DNA of 6,087 nucleotides from Leclercia sp. UBA7405. Its GTDB lineage: Bacteria; Pseudomonadota; Gammaproteobacteria; Enterobacterales; Enterobacteriaceae. The stretch covers positions 1 through 6,087 of the forward strand of contig DKMV01000059.1 of assembly GCA_002469605.1 (NCBI GenBank). Reading direction: 5' to 3'. Numbering within the stretch: the first letter of the stretch is position 1; every line of letters begins with the position of its first letter. Under the pieces are notes generated by a model. The model ran no database searches and had not been told where the DNA came from. It saw nothing but the letters and a program-made list of their open reading frames with translations. Below, in pieces: positions 1 to 6,033 of this stretch. A program made the translations under genes and the position numbers.

Positions 1-16
1 GTGCAATAATATACCT
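1..16 (+). promoter_or_regulatory. glmZ core promoter, -10 region (partial)
   Basis: These bases lie directly upstream of the predicted GlmZ 5' end at G17. AATAAT at 5-10 matches the sigma-70 -10 hexamer in five of six positions and sits at -12 to -7. It overlaps TGCA at 2-5, which resembles the -12 element of a sigma-54 promoter (TTGCA type). Overlapping sigma-70/sigma-54 promoters are known for the glmY/glmZ family in enterobacteria. The -35 and any -24 element (TGGCAC type) would fall outside the window, so the sigma-54 reading is only a suggestion. Confidence 0.5.
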
Positions 17-217
17 GTAGATGCTCATTCCACCTCTTATGTTCGCCTTAGTGCCTCATAAACTCAGGAATGATGCAGAGCCATTTAGGGTGCTTATCGT
101 CCACCGACAGATGTCGCTTCGGCCTCATCAAACACCATGGACACAACGTTGAGTGAAGCACCAATATGTTGTCAAACAGACCTGTTTAACGCCTGCTTTT
201 ATAGCAGGCGTTTTTTT
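17..217 (+). ncRNA. glmZ: GlmZ small regulatory RNA
   Basis: This is the Hfq-dependent trans-acting sRNA that activates glmS (glucosamine-6-phosphate synthase) translation by base pairing. In E. coli it is bound by RapZ and inactivated by RNase E cleavage, and the homologous sRNA GlmY protects it by titrating RapZ. The 5' start (GTAGATGCTCATTCC) and most of the body agree with E. coli GlmZ as I know it. The predicted length of about 201 nt compares with 207 nt there. Visible helices are TTATG 37-41 with CATAA 57-61 inside a longer stem (25-31 with 67-73), GGTGCTT 89-95 with AAGCACC 156-162, and GTCCA 99-103 with TGGAC 138-142. The target-pairing segment is at about 161-180 and differs from E. 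coli at several bases. The RNA ends in its own terminator. Its position beside hemY fits the E. coli locus. Confidence 0.95.
188..217 (+). terminator. Rho-independent terminator of glmZ
   Basis: A perfect 10-bp stem (188-197 with 203-212) closes a 5-nt loop and leads into seven T residues on the + strand (211-217). The core CGCCTGC/GCAGGCG is shared with E. coli GlmZ, though the loop is shorter here. On the - strand the hairpin is followed only by TT and then AAACAGG, so it should work poorly for the convergent MFS transcript. Confidence 0.93.
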
Positions 218-222
218 ATCCC

Positions 223-1434
223 TTATTCCCGATAACGCACCAGCACAAGCGCTACCATCAGCAGCGCGCTTGCCGAAACAAGCCACAGCGCCTGCGCCGC
301 GCCAAGCGGGCTGGCAAGCAGGGCCGCGAGGCTGGTAAAGAGCGATGCGCTCAGGGTTTGCCATCGCCACGCCTTGCCGCTGGCAGACGGCACTTGCGCT
401 GCCCGAAAGCTGCTCAGCACGCCAAAGGTCCCCGCCGCAAAAACAATATTTGATGCCAGATGAGCAACAAATATCAGCCCCAGCGCCACCGCCAGCCCCC
501 CGGCGATAAGGGGAAGCGCAGCGTAACAGACATAAAAGAGGCTCAGACAGAGCAGCAGCCGCCGGTTATGTCCCGCATAGCGGGGAAGGCTATCGCGATT
601 TAGCAGCAGCGGGCCGCACAATTGCCCCATGCTGCGGGCAAACAGCAGGGGGAGCGCCAGACCTGCGGCGTTGGCCGGTGCTATCTGTTGCGCCAGCGCC
701 GGCAGCAGTGCCATAGCGGGGGCACCGACGGCGGCCAGCGCTGGCAACAGCAAAAGGCTACGCTTCTGCTGCCGGGTCAGGCTTTGCCAGCGCAGGGCGA
801 CAGGTTTTGTTTCCTCCTGCGTGGGCGGCGTAACGCAGGAGGGCAGCTGCCTTCCTGCCAGCAACAGTAGCCACATCGAGCCTATAAAGCTGGTGGCATC
901 AGCGATCAGTAGCACCTCTGCGGGCACGTGCTGAAACATCAATATCCCCAGCCCGGTACCGAGCAGCACCTGCGAGGCGAAAATAATATTCTCCAGACAG
1001 GTTGCCGCCGGTAGCTCCGCCCCGGTAAGCCCGCGCTTAAAAAGCAGGGTCAGCGCCGGCCAGCTCATCCCGCCCAGCAGCGCCTCGCTGGACTGCACCG
1101 CCAGCAAGGCCGTAATGCTGTGATAGTGGAGCCCCAGCAGCGGAAACAGCAGGGCGATAAAACCGAGTAGCTCGGTGATAAGCAGGATAGCGACGGGCGA
1201 AAACCGCGCGCAGAGCTTTTCGCCGAGCAGGCTCCCGACAAAGCCGGGCAGGGTAGCGAACAGCCAGGCCAGCGTGAGCAGCGAGGCGGGTGCCTGCCAC
1301 TCCAGCAGCAGGCCAAAGACCAGCACCTGGGTTAAGCCGTTACCCAGCGAGGTGAAGATAAAGGCGCAGGCGAGCAGACGCAGCCAGCGATGGCGACGCA
1401 GCGCGTCGAAGAGCGCATACAGAAGCGTATTCAT
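223..1434 (-). CDS. MFS transporter, substrate unknown
   Basis: A 403-aa polytopic membrane protein with the size and layout of a 12-helix major facilitator. Hydrophobic segments lie near residues 20-45, 52-72, 80-101, 107-131, 147-168, 172-194, 227-249, 256-278, 292-312, 314-338, 360-377 and 380-401. A polar central loop at about 195-226 separates the two six-helix halves. The loop after helix 2 (GSLLGEKLCARFSP, about 67-80) is a degenerate form of MFS motif A, with Glu where Asp is usual. The ATG at 1432-1434 is chosen because AAGGA lies 6 nt upstream of it. An in-frame TTG at 1447-1449 would leave that Shine-Dalgarno inside the gene. I cannot assign a substrate; drug or metabolite efflux is only the general expectation for this type. 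The stop codon lies 5 nt from the glmZ terminator in convergent orientation, and no separate terminator is visible. From memory, E. coli K-12 lacks a gene here, so this is a lineage-specific insertion or a loss in E. coli. Confidence 0.85.
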   Translation of the reverse strand: MNTLLYALFDALRRHRWLRLLACAFIFTSLGNGLTQVLVFGLLLEWQAPASLLTLAWLFATLPGFVGSLLGEKLCARFSPVAILLITELLGFIALLFPLLGLHYHSITALLAVQSSEALLGGMSWPALTLLFKRGLTGAELPAATCLENIIFASQVLLGTGLGILMFQHVPAEVLLIADATSFIGSMWLLLLAGRQLPSCVTPPTQEETKPVALRWQSLTRQQKRSLLLLPALAAVGAPAMALLPALAQQIAPANAAGLALPLLFARSMGQLCGPLLLNRDSLPRYAGHNRRLLLCLSLFYVCYAALPLIAGGLAVALGLIFVAHLASNIVFAAGTFGVLSSFRAAQVPSASGKAWRWQTLSASLFTSLAALLASPLGAAQALWLVSASALLMVALVLVRYRE

Positions 1435-1462
1435 GACGGATCCTTTCAAAAACGATTTACTC

Positions 1463-1480
1463 CACGCGGCATAGCGCGTG
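1463..1480. repeat. Perfect 6-6-6 inverted repeat upstream of the MFS gene
   Basis: CACGCG at 1463-1468 and CGCGTG at 1475-1480 form a perfect dyad around a 6-nt spacer, 28 bp upstream of the MFS start codon. The size and position would suit a dimeric repressor operator or a small 5' UTR hairpin. I could not place a convincing -35/-10 pair on the - strand between here and the hem terminator, so the link to transcription is inference. Confidence 0.35.
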
Positions 1481-1566
1481 TACGAAAAAGGGTTGATGAA
1501 AGGGCGTGGTTACATTGGTGGGCTTTGTTAATTAAGGTGTAGCAACTGTAGCAGGCGTGACGGCAT

Positions 1567-1592
1567 AAAAAAAGGAGGCCAGTCGGCCTCCT
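1567..1592 (-). terminator. Rho-independent terminator of the hemCDXY operon
   Basis: On the - strand, AGGAGGCC (1592-1585) pairs with GGCCTCCT (1580-1573) around a 4-nt loop, giving an 8-bp GC-rich stem followed by seven T residues (1573-1567). The stem begins 5 nt after the hemY stop codon. This is a strong intrinsic terminator and closes the hem operon before the MFS gene, which is therefore probably transcribed from its own promoter. Confidence 0.93.
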
Positions 1593-1597
1593 GATGA

Positions 1598-2797
1598 TTA
1601 CTGCTGAATACCGTTATTTTGCAGGGTTAACAGCAGACCGTCGCGGCGCATGGCGGCCGCCTCTTCGGGCTGGTGCAGCCGGTCGAGGGTATCGGCAAGC
1701 CAGGCGTAATCGAACGCATCCGGACGCTGCTTCAGCGCGGCGCGGAAGGCGAGGCTCGCCTCCTTCCACTCACCGTGTTTGGTCAGCGACTGGCCTAGCG
1801 TGCTCCACAGCAGCGGGCGATCGCCCACGGTTTTGATCTGCTGGCGAAGCATCTTCTCGATCTGCTCCGGATTATTGGTCTTCAGGCGCGGGATCACCAT
1901 CACCAGACGATCGTCATACTGGCGTTTCAGGCCATCCAGAACGATCTCCTGGGCGGTGTCATGATCGTCACATTCAATAAGATGTTCCGCCATGGCCACC
2001 TGCAGCGGCACCTGCTGACGCGTTTTGCGGCTCTGGTTTTTCCACCAGCTTTTCAGGCCATCGCTGCCCAGATCGGCGCGGGCCTGATCCATCAGCCCAA
2101 TCCACGCCATACGCTGCAGTTCATCGCGCTGTTCGTCATCGCCCACGCCGGCTTTCGCCATTGACGGGATGATATCCAGCAGCGAGCCCCAGGCGCCGGT
2201 GCGAATATAGGCCTGCTCGGCCAGACGCAGCACTTCCGGATGACGCGGGGTGATCTCCAGCAGGCGATCAACGCCGTGACGCGCGGCGTGATTCTCATTG
2301 CGCGCCAGCTGCAGGCGCACGCGGGTAATCTCCACCGGGATCTGGTCGTTACCGGCCAGCTCGGAGGCGCGCTCAAGGTGTTGGTTAGCCCGGGTCTCAT
2401 CGCCGCGCTGCTGCGCCGCTTCGGCCGCCAGCAGGTAGTTAACCACCGGCTGTTCAGCGTGATCCGCATTCTTCGACATCAGCTTCTCAACCTGCTGATA
2501 ATCGCCTTCGGCCAGTTTTAGCAGCGCCTGCTCGGTCTGCTTACGGGCGCGACGGCGCTTGCGCCCCACAAACCAGCTGCGGGTATGGGCACCGGTACGG
2601 AAAAGGCGGCGCAGGATCCACTCCACCACAAACAGCACCACCATGGCGAGGATCAGCACGATCGCCAGTCCCGTCACGCTGGTTTCAATGTTGTAGTTAT
2701 CGGTCTGGATCAGAACATAACCCTGATGGCCCGCCAGCATCGGGCCCAGCACGATCCCGGCGATCAACAGTAAGAAGAGCAATAACACTTTTATCAT
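1598..2797 (-). CDS. hemY: HemY, inner-membrane TPR protein of the hem operon
   Basis: A 399-aa protein close to E. coli HemY (398 aa) along its length. Two N-terminal membrane segments (about 2-22 and 42-62) are followed by an Arg/Lys-rich cytoplasmic stretch (FVGRKRRRARKQ, about 76-87), which with the N-terminus forms the HemY_N domain. The remainder is a helical, TPR-like domain ending in repeats such as WSTLGQSLTKHGEWKEASLAFRAAL. It is thought to act late in protoheme synthesis or to organise heme enzymes at the membrane, but its role is not settled. It is unrelated to the Bacillus HemY oxidase despite the name. The ATG at 2795-2797 lies 2 nt after the hemX stop, with GGAG 7 nt upstream. 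A GTG two codons earlier overlaps the hemX stop by 4 nt, but that GGAG would then be only 1 nt away, so I reject it. Confidence 0.95.
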   Translation of the reverse strand: MIKVLLLFLLLIAGIVLGPMLAGHQGYVLIQTDNYNIETSVTGLAIVLILAMVVLFVVEWILRRLFRTGAHTRSWFVGRKRRRARKQTEQALLKLAEGDYQQVEKLMSKNADHAEQPVVNYLLAAEAAQQRGDETRANQHLERASELAGNDQIPVEITRVRLQLARNENHAARHGVDRLLEITPRHPEVLRLAEQAYIRTGAWGSLLDIIPSMAKAGVGDDEQRDELQRMAWIGLMDQARADLGSDGLKSWWKNQSRKTRQQVPLQVAMAEHLIECDDHDTAQEIVLDGLKRQYDDRLVMVIPRLKTNNPEQIEKMLRQQIKTVGDRPLLWSTLGQSLTKHGEWKEASLAFRAALKQRPDAFDYAWLADTLDRLHQPEEAAAMRRDGLLLTLQNNGIQQ

Positions 2798-2799
2798 GA

Positions 2800-3972
2800 T
2801 CACTCTCCCTGTGGTGCGGTTGCAGGCGCAGCGGCGCTGGCTGCTGGCGCAACGCCAGGCTGCGCCAGCAGGTTACGCACCCGCGTTTGCATCAGCTTTT
2901 CCAGCACCGGCTGGCTTTTCAGTTCATCCGGTACGTTCATGGTGATGTTCTGCTGGCTCAGTTTGTCCACCTCTTCCAGGAAGGCACTGGTGGTAGCGTC
3001 GTCGGTATCGTAATAGGCGCGCACCCAGGTGGAGACATTATCCAGCGCCTGTTTGTAGGTCTCTTCCTGATGGCGCGGCACGGCCTGCGCGGCCACCAGC
3101 AGGCGAGAGCGGATGTTCTCGCGCAGGTAGATATCCTGATTCGGCGCTAACAGCGGCACGGCAGTTTCATCCCGGCGGCGGATGGTGATAAAGCTATCCA
3201 TAAAGTTCTGCCAGCTTTTTTGCAGATTTACGCGCCACTCGCTGATGGAGCTGGAAAGCTCGGTGCTGTCATCGTCCATCGGGCTGTCATCGTCGTTATT
3301 ATCCGCCAGACGCAGGTTATCGATCTGGTTAGAGAGCTGGTTCACCTTGAGGATAATGCCGTCGTAATCCACCTGAGAGACCGCGCCAAGGCTGGCGATA
3401 TCTTCCGTAATGGCCCGGCGAGCGGTGATAAGGCTGGGATCGTTCATGTCGGCCAGGCTGGCGTCGGCGCTTTTCAGCAGCGCGGCGGCGGTGGTGACAT
3501 CCTGATCGCTCCAGAGCTTACGCCCGGCCAGCTTCACCAGGAAGTCGGACTGCGCCAGCAGCCAGGTTTTGGCATCGGTACCGGAGATAGTGGCAACCTT
3601 CTGCTGCACTTCATCGAGCTGCTTTGTCAGCTCCGCCTGCTTGTTGTTGGCAGCGGCCAGCGCATCGGCCTGCTTTTTAATGACCGCTTCCAGTTCGGTT
3701 TTTTGCGTCTCCTGCGCTTTTTGCAGGGCAGTCACCTGGCTGACCAGCGCATCGCTGGTTGCGGTCTGGTTGGTCGCCTGTTTCTTCACCAGCCCGTAGA
3801 GGCCAACGCCGGCAGCCAGCGCAATGGCGATAGCAATCGCGCTCAGCGCCAGGCTGGTCTTGTTAGTGCCGCTTTTTGGGGTGGTGGTCTCTGTCGTTTC
3901 TGACGGTGGCGCGGTGTCCACAGTCTCCCTGGTCTCTTCAACCACGGCGGAGGATTTTTCTTGTTCCGTCAT
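2800..3972 (-). CDS. hemX: HemX, inner-membrane coiled-coil protein
   Basis: A 390-aa homologue of E. coli HemX (393 aa). A Thr/Glu-rich cytoplasmic tail (1-40) precedes one membrane anchor (about 41-62). Next comes a predicted coiled coil rich in Gln, Lys, Glu and Ala (about 75-128), then a helical periplasmic domain containing the conserved runs [19 protein letters not shown] and [16 protein letters not shown]. An acidic run at about 224-235 ([12 protein letters not shown]) and an Ala/Pro-rich tail (about 368-390) are probably disordered. Databases often call it a putative uroporphyrinogen-III C-methyltransferase, but I see no SAM-dependent methyltransferase motifs, and the anchor plus coiled coil argue against that. 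Its true role is unknown. It starts 21 nt after the hemD stop, with GGGA 7 nt before the ATG. Confidence 0.95.
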   Translation of the reverse strand: MTEQEKSSAVVEETRETVDTAPPSETTETTTPKSGTNKTSLALSAIAIAIALAAGVGLYGLVKKQATNQTATSDALVSQVTALQKAQETQKTELEAVIKKQADALAAANNKQAELTKQLDEVQQKVATISGTDAKTWLLAQSDFLVKLAGRKLWSDQDVTTAAALLKSADASLADMNDPSLITARRAITEDIASLGAVSQVDYDGIILKVNQLSNQIDNLRLADNNDDDSPMDDDSTELSSSISEWRVNLQKSWQNFMDSFITIRRRDETAVPLLAPNQDIYLRENIRSRLLVAAQAVPRHQEETYKQALDNVSTWVRAYYDTDDATTSAFLEEVDKLSQQNITMNVPDELKSQPVLEKLMQTRVRNLLAQPGVAPAASAAAPATAPQGE

Positions 3973-3993
3973 TATGGCTTCCCATTATGAGAG

Positions 3994-4734
3994 TTATTGT
4001 AATGCGCGCAGCAGCGCATCGTTGTCGGCATTCTCAGCGATCCCAATATCTTGCCAGCCCAGTTCCCGGGCGAGGTTCGCCAGACGCTCACTGACGACCA
4101 GTAGCCGACAGCGGAGTAACCAGTTTTCACGATACCATTGTGGAATCAGCGACCAGAGCTGCTGCAGCATCTCACCGCTGGTGACCACCAGCGTTGTTAC
4201 GCCGCGCTGCTGCCAGCGCATTGCCTCTTCTGCGCCATCGTAATGTTTGGCACAGCGTTGATAACATTCACAGAAAGTTACCGCAGCGCCACGCTCGCGA
4301 AGCGTATCGCCCAGCAACTCGCGCCCGCCGTTACCGCGAAGCACGAGGGCGCGTTTTCCCGCAACAGATTGTAATTCAGGTAATTGTAGCAACACTTCGC
4401 TGATTTCCCGATCTAACGGATAGCGTACGTCGATTCCGCTCAGGGTATGTAGCGCCAGCGCGGTGGTTCTGCCGATGGCGAAATAGCGTGGATGTGCAGG
4501 CCAGGCCTGCCGCTCCTGCTGTAGCCGTGCATGGGCAAATTCGACGGCGTGTTGCGACAAAGCAAAAAGCAGATCGCCCTCTTGTAAGGCGTCAAGATGG
4601 CCGGCAAGCAAAGGCAGCTCCCGGCCGGGGGAGAACTCAATTAGCGGAAAAGCCCAGGCCACCTGCCCCAGTGCGCGCAGACGGCTCACTAACTGCTCTC
4701 CTGCAGGAGAAGGGCGGGTGACGAGAATACTCAT
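3994..4734 (-). CDS. hemD: Uroporphyrinogen-III synthase
   Basis: A 246-aa protein, the same length as E. coli HemD. It cyclises linear hydroxymethylbilane with inversion of ring D to give uroporphyrinogen III, the branch-point precursor of heme, siroheme and cobalamin. Characteristic stretches are [15 protein letters not shown] at the N-terminus, [25 protein letters not shown], the hinge region [16 protein letters not shown], and [19 protein letters not shown]. These fit the two-lobed HemD fold, whose active site lies in the cleft. The ATG overlaps the hemC stop by 4 nt (ATGA, 4731-4734), so translation is probably coupled to hemC. The cytoplasmic enzyme acts directly on the unstable HemC product. 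Confidence 0.97.
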   Translation of the reverse strand: MSILVTRPSPAGEQLVSRLRALGQVAWAFPLIEFSPGRELPLLAGHLDALQEGDLLFALSQHAVEFAHARLQQERQAWPAHPRYFAIGRTTALALHTLSGIDVRYPLDREISEVLLQLPELQSVAGKRALVLRGNGGRELLGDTLRERGAAVTFCECYQRCAKHYDGAEEAMRWQQRGVTTLVVTSGEMLQQLWSLIPQWYRENWLLRCRLLVVSERLANLARELGWQDIGIAENADNDALLRALQ

Positions 4735-5672
4735 GCCGGTGGCTCTCCGTTATAAACCTCTGCCAGGATGTCGCGGGCGCCATTATTGAGAAGCTCCTCG
4801 GCAAGGGAGATGCCCAGCGCTGCGGCATCCTGCGGCTTGCCGCGGCGTTCGCCGCGTACCATCTGAGAACCGTCCGGCGCGCCGACCAGCGCACGCAGCC
4901 ACAGTTCTCCATCAATTAATTCAGCATAGCTGCCAATCGGCACCTGACACCCGCCTTCGAGACGGGTATTCATCGCGCGCTCCGCCTGGACGCGGATGGC
5001 GGTCTCATCGTGATTTAGCGGCGCAAGCAGCTGGCGGGTGCGGATATCATCAAGGCGGCACTCTATGCCTACCGCGCCCTGGCCTACTGCAGGCAGCGAG
5101 AGTTCAGGCGGCAATGCCATGCCGATGCGGGCAGCCAGCCCCAGGCGCTTCAGGCCTGCCACTGCCAGAATAATGGCATCGTATTCGCCGTTATCGAGCT
5201 TGCTCAGACGGGTACCTACGTTGCCGCGCAGGGAGCGGATAATCAGATCCGGACGGCGTTCGGCCAGCTGACACTGGCGGCGTAAACTCGAGGTGCCAAC
5301 CACGCTACCCTGCGGCAGATCGTCGAGAGAGGCGTAATGGTTGGAGACAAAGGCATCGCGCGGATCTTCACGCTCGCAGATGGTCACCAGCCCCAGCCCC
5401 TCCGGGAACTCAACCGGGACATCTTTCATGGAGTGCACGGCGATATCGGCGCGTCCGTCAAGCAGAGCCAGTTCCAGCTCTTTGACAAACAACCCTTTTC
5501 CGCCCACCTTCGCCAGCGGCGTATCCAGAATCACATCACCGCGCGTCACCATAGGCACCAGCTCAACGCGCAGTCCCGCATGGCAGGCTTCGAGGCGCTG
5601 TTTAACGTATTGTGCCTGCCAGAGCGCAAGAGGACTTTGGCGTGTGGCAATTCTTAAAACATTGTCTAACAT
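4731..5672 (-). CDS. hemC: Hydroxymethylbilane synthase (porphobilinogen deaminase)
   Basis: This cytoplasmic enzyme joins four porphobilinogen units into hydroxymethylbilane. With the start used here it has 313 aa, as in E. coli. The invariant Cys242, in [11 protein letters not shown], carries the dipyrromethane cofactor. Other active-site motifs are [12 protein letters not shown] (Lys55, Lys59), HSMKDVP (Lys83 and catalytic Asp84), [10 protein letters not shown] (Arg131, Arg132), and [11 protein letters not shown] (Arg149, Arg155). Nothing essential is missing. The start was set at the ATG at 5670-5672 ([13 protein letters not shown]) to match the E. coli protein. An in-frame ATG five codons upstream (5685-5687, MTVSS) would give 318 aa. 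Neither has a strong Shine-Dalgarno. It is the first gene of hemCDXY and is divergent from cyaA. Confidence 0.97.
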   Translation of the reverse strand: MLDNVLRIATRQSPLALWQAQYVKQRLEACHAGLRVELVPMVTRGDVILDTPLAKVGGKGLFVKELELALLDGRADIAVHSMKDVPVEFPEGLGLVTICEREDPRDAFVSNHYASLDDLPQGSVVGTSSLRRQCQLAERRPDLIIRSLRGNVGTRLSKLDNGEYDAIILAVAGLKRLGLAARIGMALPPELSLPAVGQGAVGIECRLDDIRTRQLLAPLNHDETAIRVQAERAMNTRLEGGCQVPIGSYAELIDGELWLRALVGAPDGSQMVRGERRGKPQDAAALGISLAEELLNNGARDILAEVYNGEPPA

Positions 5673-5828
5673 GCTTGATACCGTCATTTTCGTCTGCCGA
5701 CCATCCTACCATTGTTGGCATTGGGATGGCAGTTTTACGGGCGATGTTGCGCAGAGGGACGAGGCGGCGCTGCGAGTTGCCTGTAGCCGTATTCGGGAAT
5801 TTACACGTACAGAACGGTGCTACACTTG

Positions 5829-5856
5829 TATGTAGCGCATCTTTCTTTACGGTCAA
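5829..5856 (-). promoter_or_regulatory. Candidate hemC promoter
   Basis: On the - strand, TTGACC (5856-5851) matches the -35 consensus in five of six positions. TACATA (5834-5829) is a weaker -10 candidate, 16 nt further on. Transcription would start near 5822 and give a leader of about 150 nt. The -35 overlaps the candidate -35 of the opposing cyaA promoter, so the two promoters are back to back and may compete. Confidence 0.45.
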
Positions 5857-5874
5857 TCGGCAAGGTGTTAAATT
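5847..5874 (+). promoter_or_regulatory. Candidate cyaA P2 promoter
   Basis: TTTACG (5847-5852) and TAAATT (5869-5874) are separated by 16 nt, each matching consensus at four of six positions. The -10 lies inside the CRP site, which is the arrangement known for the main cyaA promoter P2 in E. coli, where CRP-cAMP represses. A start near 5881 would give a leader of about 135 nt before the TTG codon. The exact -10 register is uncertain; TTAAAT at 5868-5873 is equally good. Confidence 0.55.
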
Positions 5875-5884
5875 GATCACGTTT
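5863..5884 (+). promoter_or_regulatory. CRP-cAMP binding site of cyaA
   Basis: The two half sites TGTTA (5866-5870) and TCACG (5877-5881) are separated by 6 nt. Each matches the CRP consensus TGTGA-N6-TCACA in four of five positions. The sequence and position match the CRP operator of E. coli cyaA P2, where bound CRP-cAMP lowers adenylate cyclase transcription and so provides negative feedback. Its centre is also about 50 bp upstream of the predicted hemC start, so an effect on hemC is possible but unproven. Confidence 0.85.
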
Positions 5885-5928
5885 TAGACCATTTTTTCGT
5901 CGTTATGCGTATTATGGCTAAGGGCGAA

Positions 5929-6033
5929 ATGAGTGACGGTTTTACTTTGAATAGTGTGAAAGCGTTATCCGCGGCCTGGCCCCGGGCACCGCTTTCAGAA
6001 CATCAGGCGATACGTCTTGTACCTCTATATTGA
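5929..6033 (+). CDS. Possible small upstream ORF overlapping the cyaA start
   Basis: A 34-codon reading frame ([17 protein letters not shown]... ending RLVPLY) starts at ATG 5929 with AAGGG 4 nt upstream, a better Shine-Dalgarno than cyaA itself has. It ends at TGA 6031-6033, so it runs 17 nt past the first base of the cyaA TTG in another frame. Two further in-frame ATGs (5905, 5914) would extend it to 42 codons. It lies wholly downstream of the predicted P2 start and so would be on the cyaA mRNA. Codon use is mixed (rare ATA, CTA, CCC and CGG present), which gives no strong sign of coding. I do not recognise the peptide. It could be a translated leader that gates cyaA, or a chance frame. Confidence 0.3.
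   Translation: MSDGFTLNSVKALSAAWPRAPLSEHQAIRLVPLY
5957..5997 (+). repeat. Inverted repeat in the cyaA leader
   Basis: TGAAAGCG (5957-5964) is perfectly complementary to CGCTTTCA (5990-5997), giving an 8-bp stem around a 25-nt GC-rich loop that includes CCGCGG and CCCGGG. It ends 19 nt before the cyaA TTG codon and lies wholly inside the possible upstream ORF. It has no T tract, so it is not a standard terminator. Confidence 0.4.

Larger units (their letters stand above)
5673..6016. promoter_or_regulatory. hemC-cyaA divergent intergenic regulatory region
   Basis: This 344-bp gap drives hemC leftwards and cyaA rightwards. The middle part (about 5840-5900) looks nearly identical to the E. coli cyaA P2 region as I remember it. 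The part from 5901 to about 6000 does not match the E. coli leader I know. A further weak + strand promoter candidate, possibly the equivalent of cyaA P1, is TTTACA at 5800-5805 with TACACT at 5821-5826, but its 15-nt spacer is short. On the hemC side, an inverted repeat (CCATCC 5701-5706, GGATGG 5724-5729) lies in the predicted hemC leader. Confidence 0.75.

Noticed and set aside
70..156. 28-codon + strand frame inside GlmZ (MMQSHLGCL... to TGA at 154)
   Set aside because: It has no Shine-Dalgarno, lies within the conserved structured sRNA, and GlmZ is known as a non-coding regulator.
1447..1449. TTG start for the MFS gene
   Set aside because: The clear AAGGA Shine-Dalgarno lies downstream of it and is ideally placed for the ATG at 1432-1434.
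1538..1553. Direct repeat TGTAGCA at 1538-1544 and 1547-1553 (9-nt period)
   Set aside because: Only two short copies; no clear promoter or regulator link, and easily explained by chance.
2801..2803. GTG start for hemY overlapping the hemX stop by 4 nt
   Set aside because: The GGAG Shine-Dalgarno would be only 1 nt away; the ATG at 2795-2797 has proper spacing and aligns with the E. coli N-terminus.
3220..3903. 227-aa + strand frame opposite hemX
   Set aside because: It lies fully antisense to a well-conserved gene and its composition follows the complement of hemX codons; no family is recognisable.
5602..5880. 92-aa - strand frame starting in the hemC-cyaA gap and running into hemC
   Set aside because: It crosses the hemC start in another frame, covers the predicted hemC promoter and leader, has no recognisable motifs, and the true hemC frame is clear.
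5965..5973. TTATCCGCG as a DnaA box in the cyaA leader
   Set aside because: It matches TTATCCACA in only seven of nine positions, with both mismatches in the conserved 3' part.
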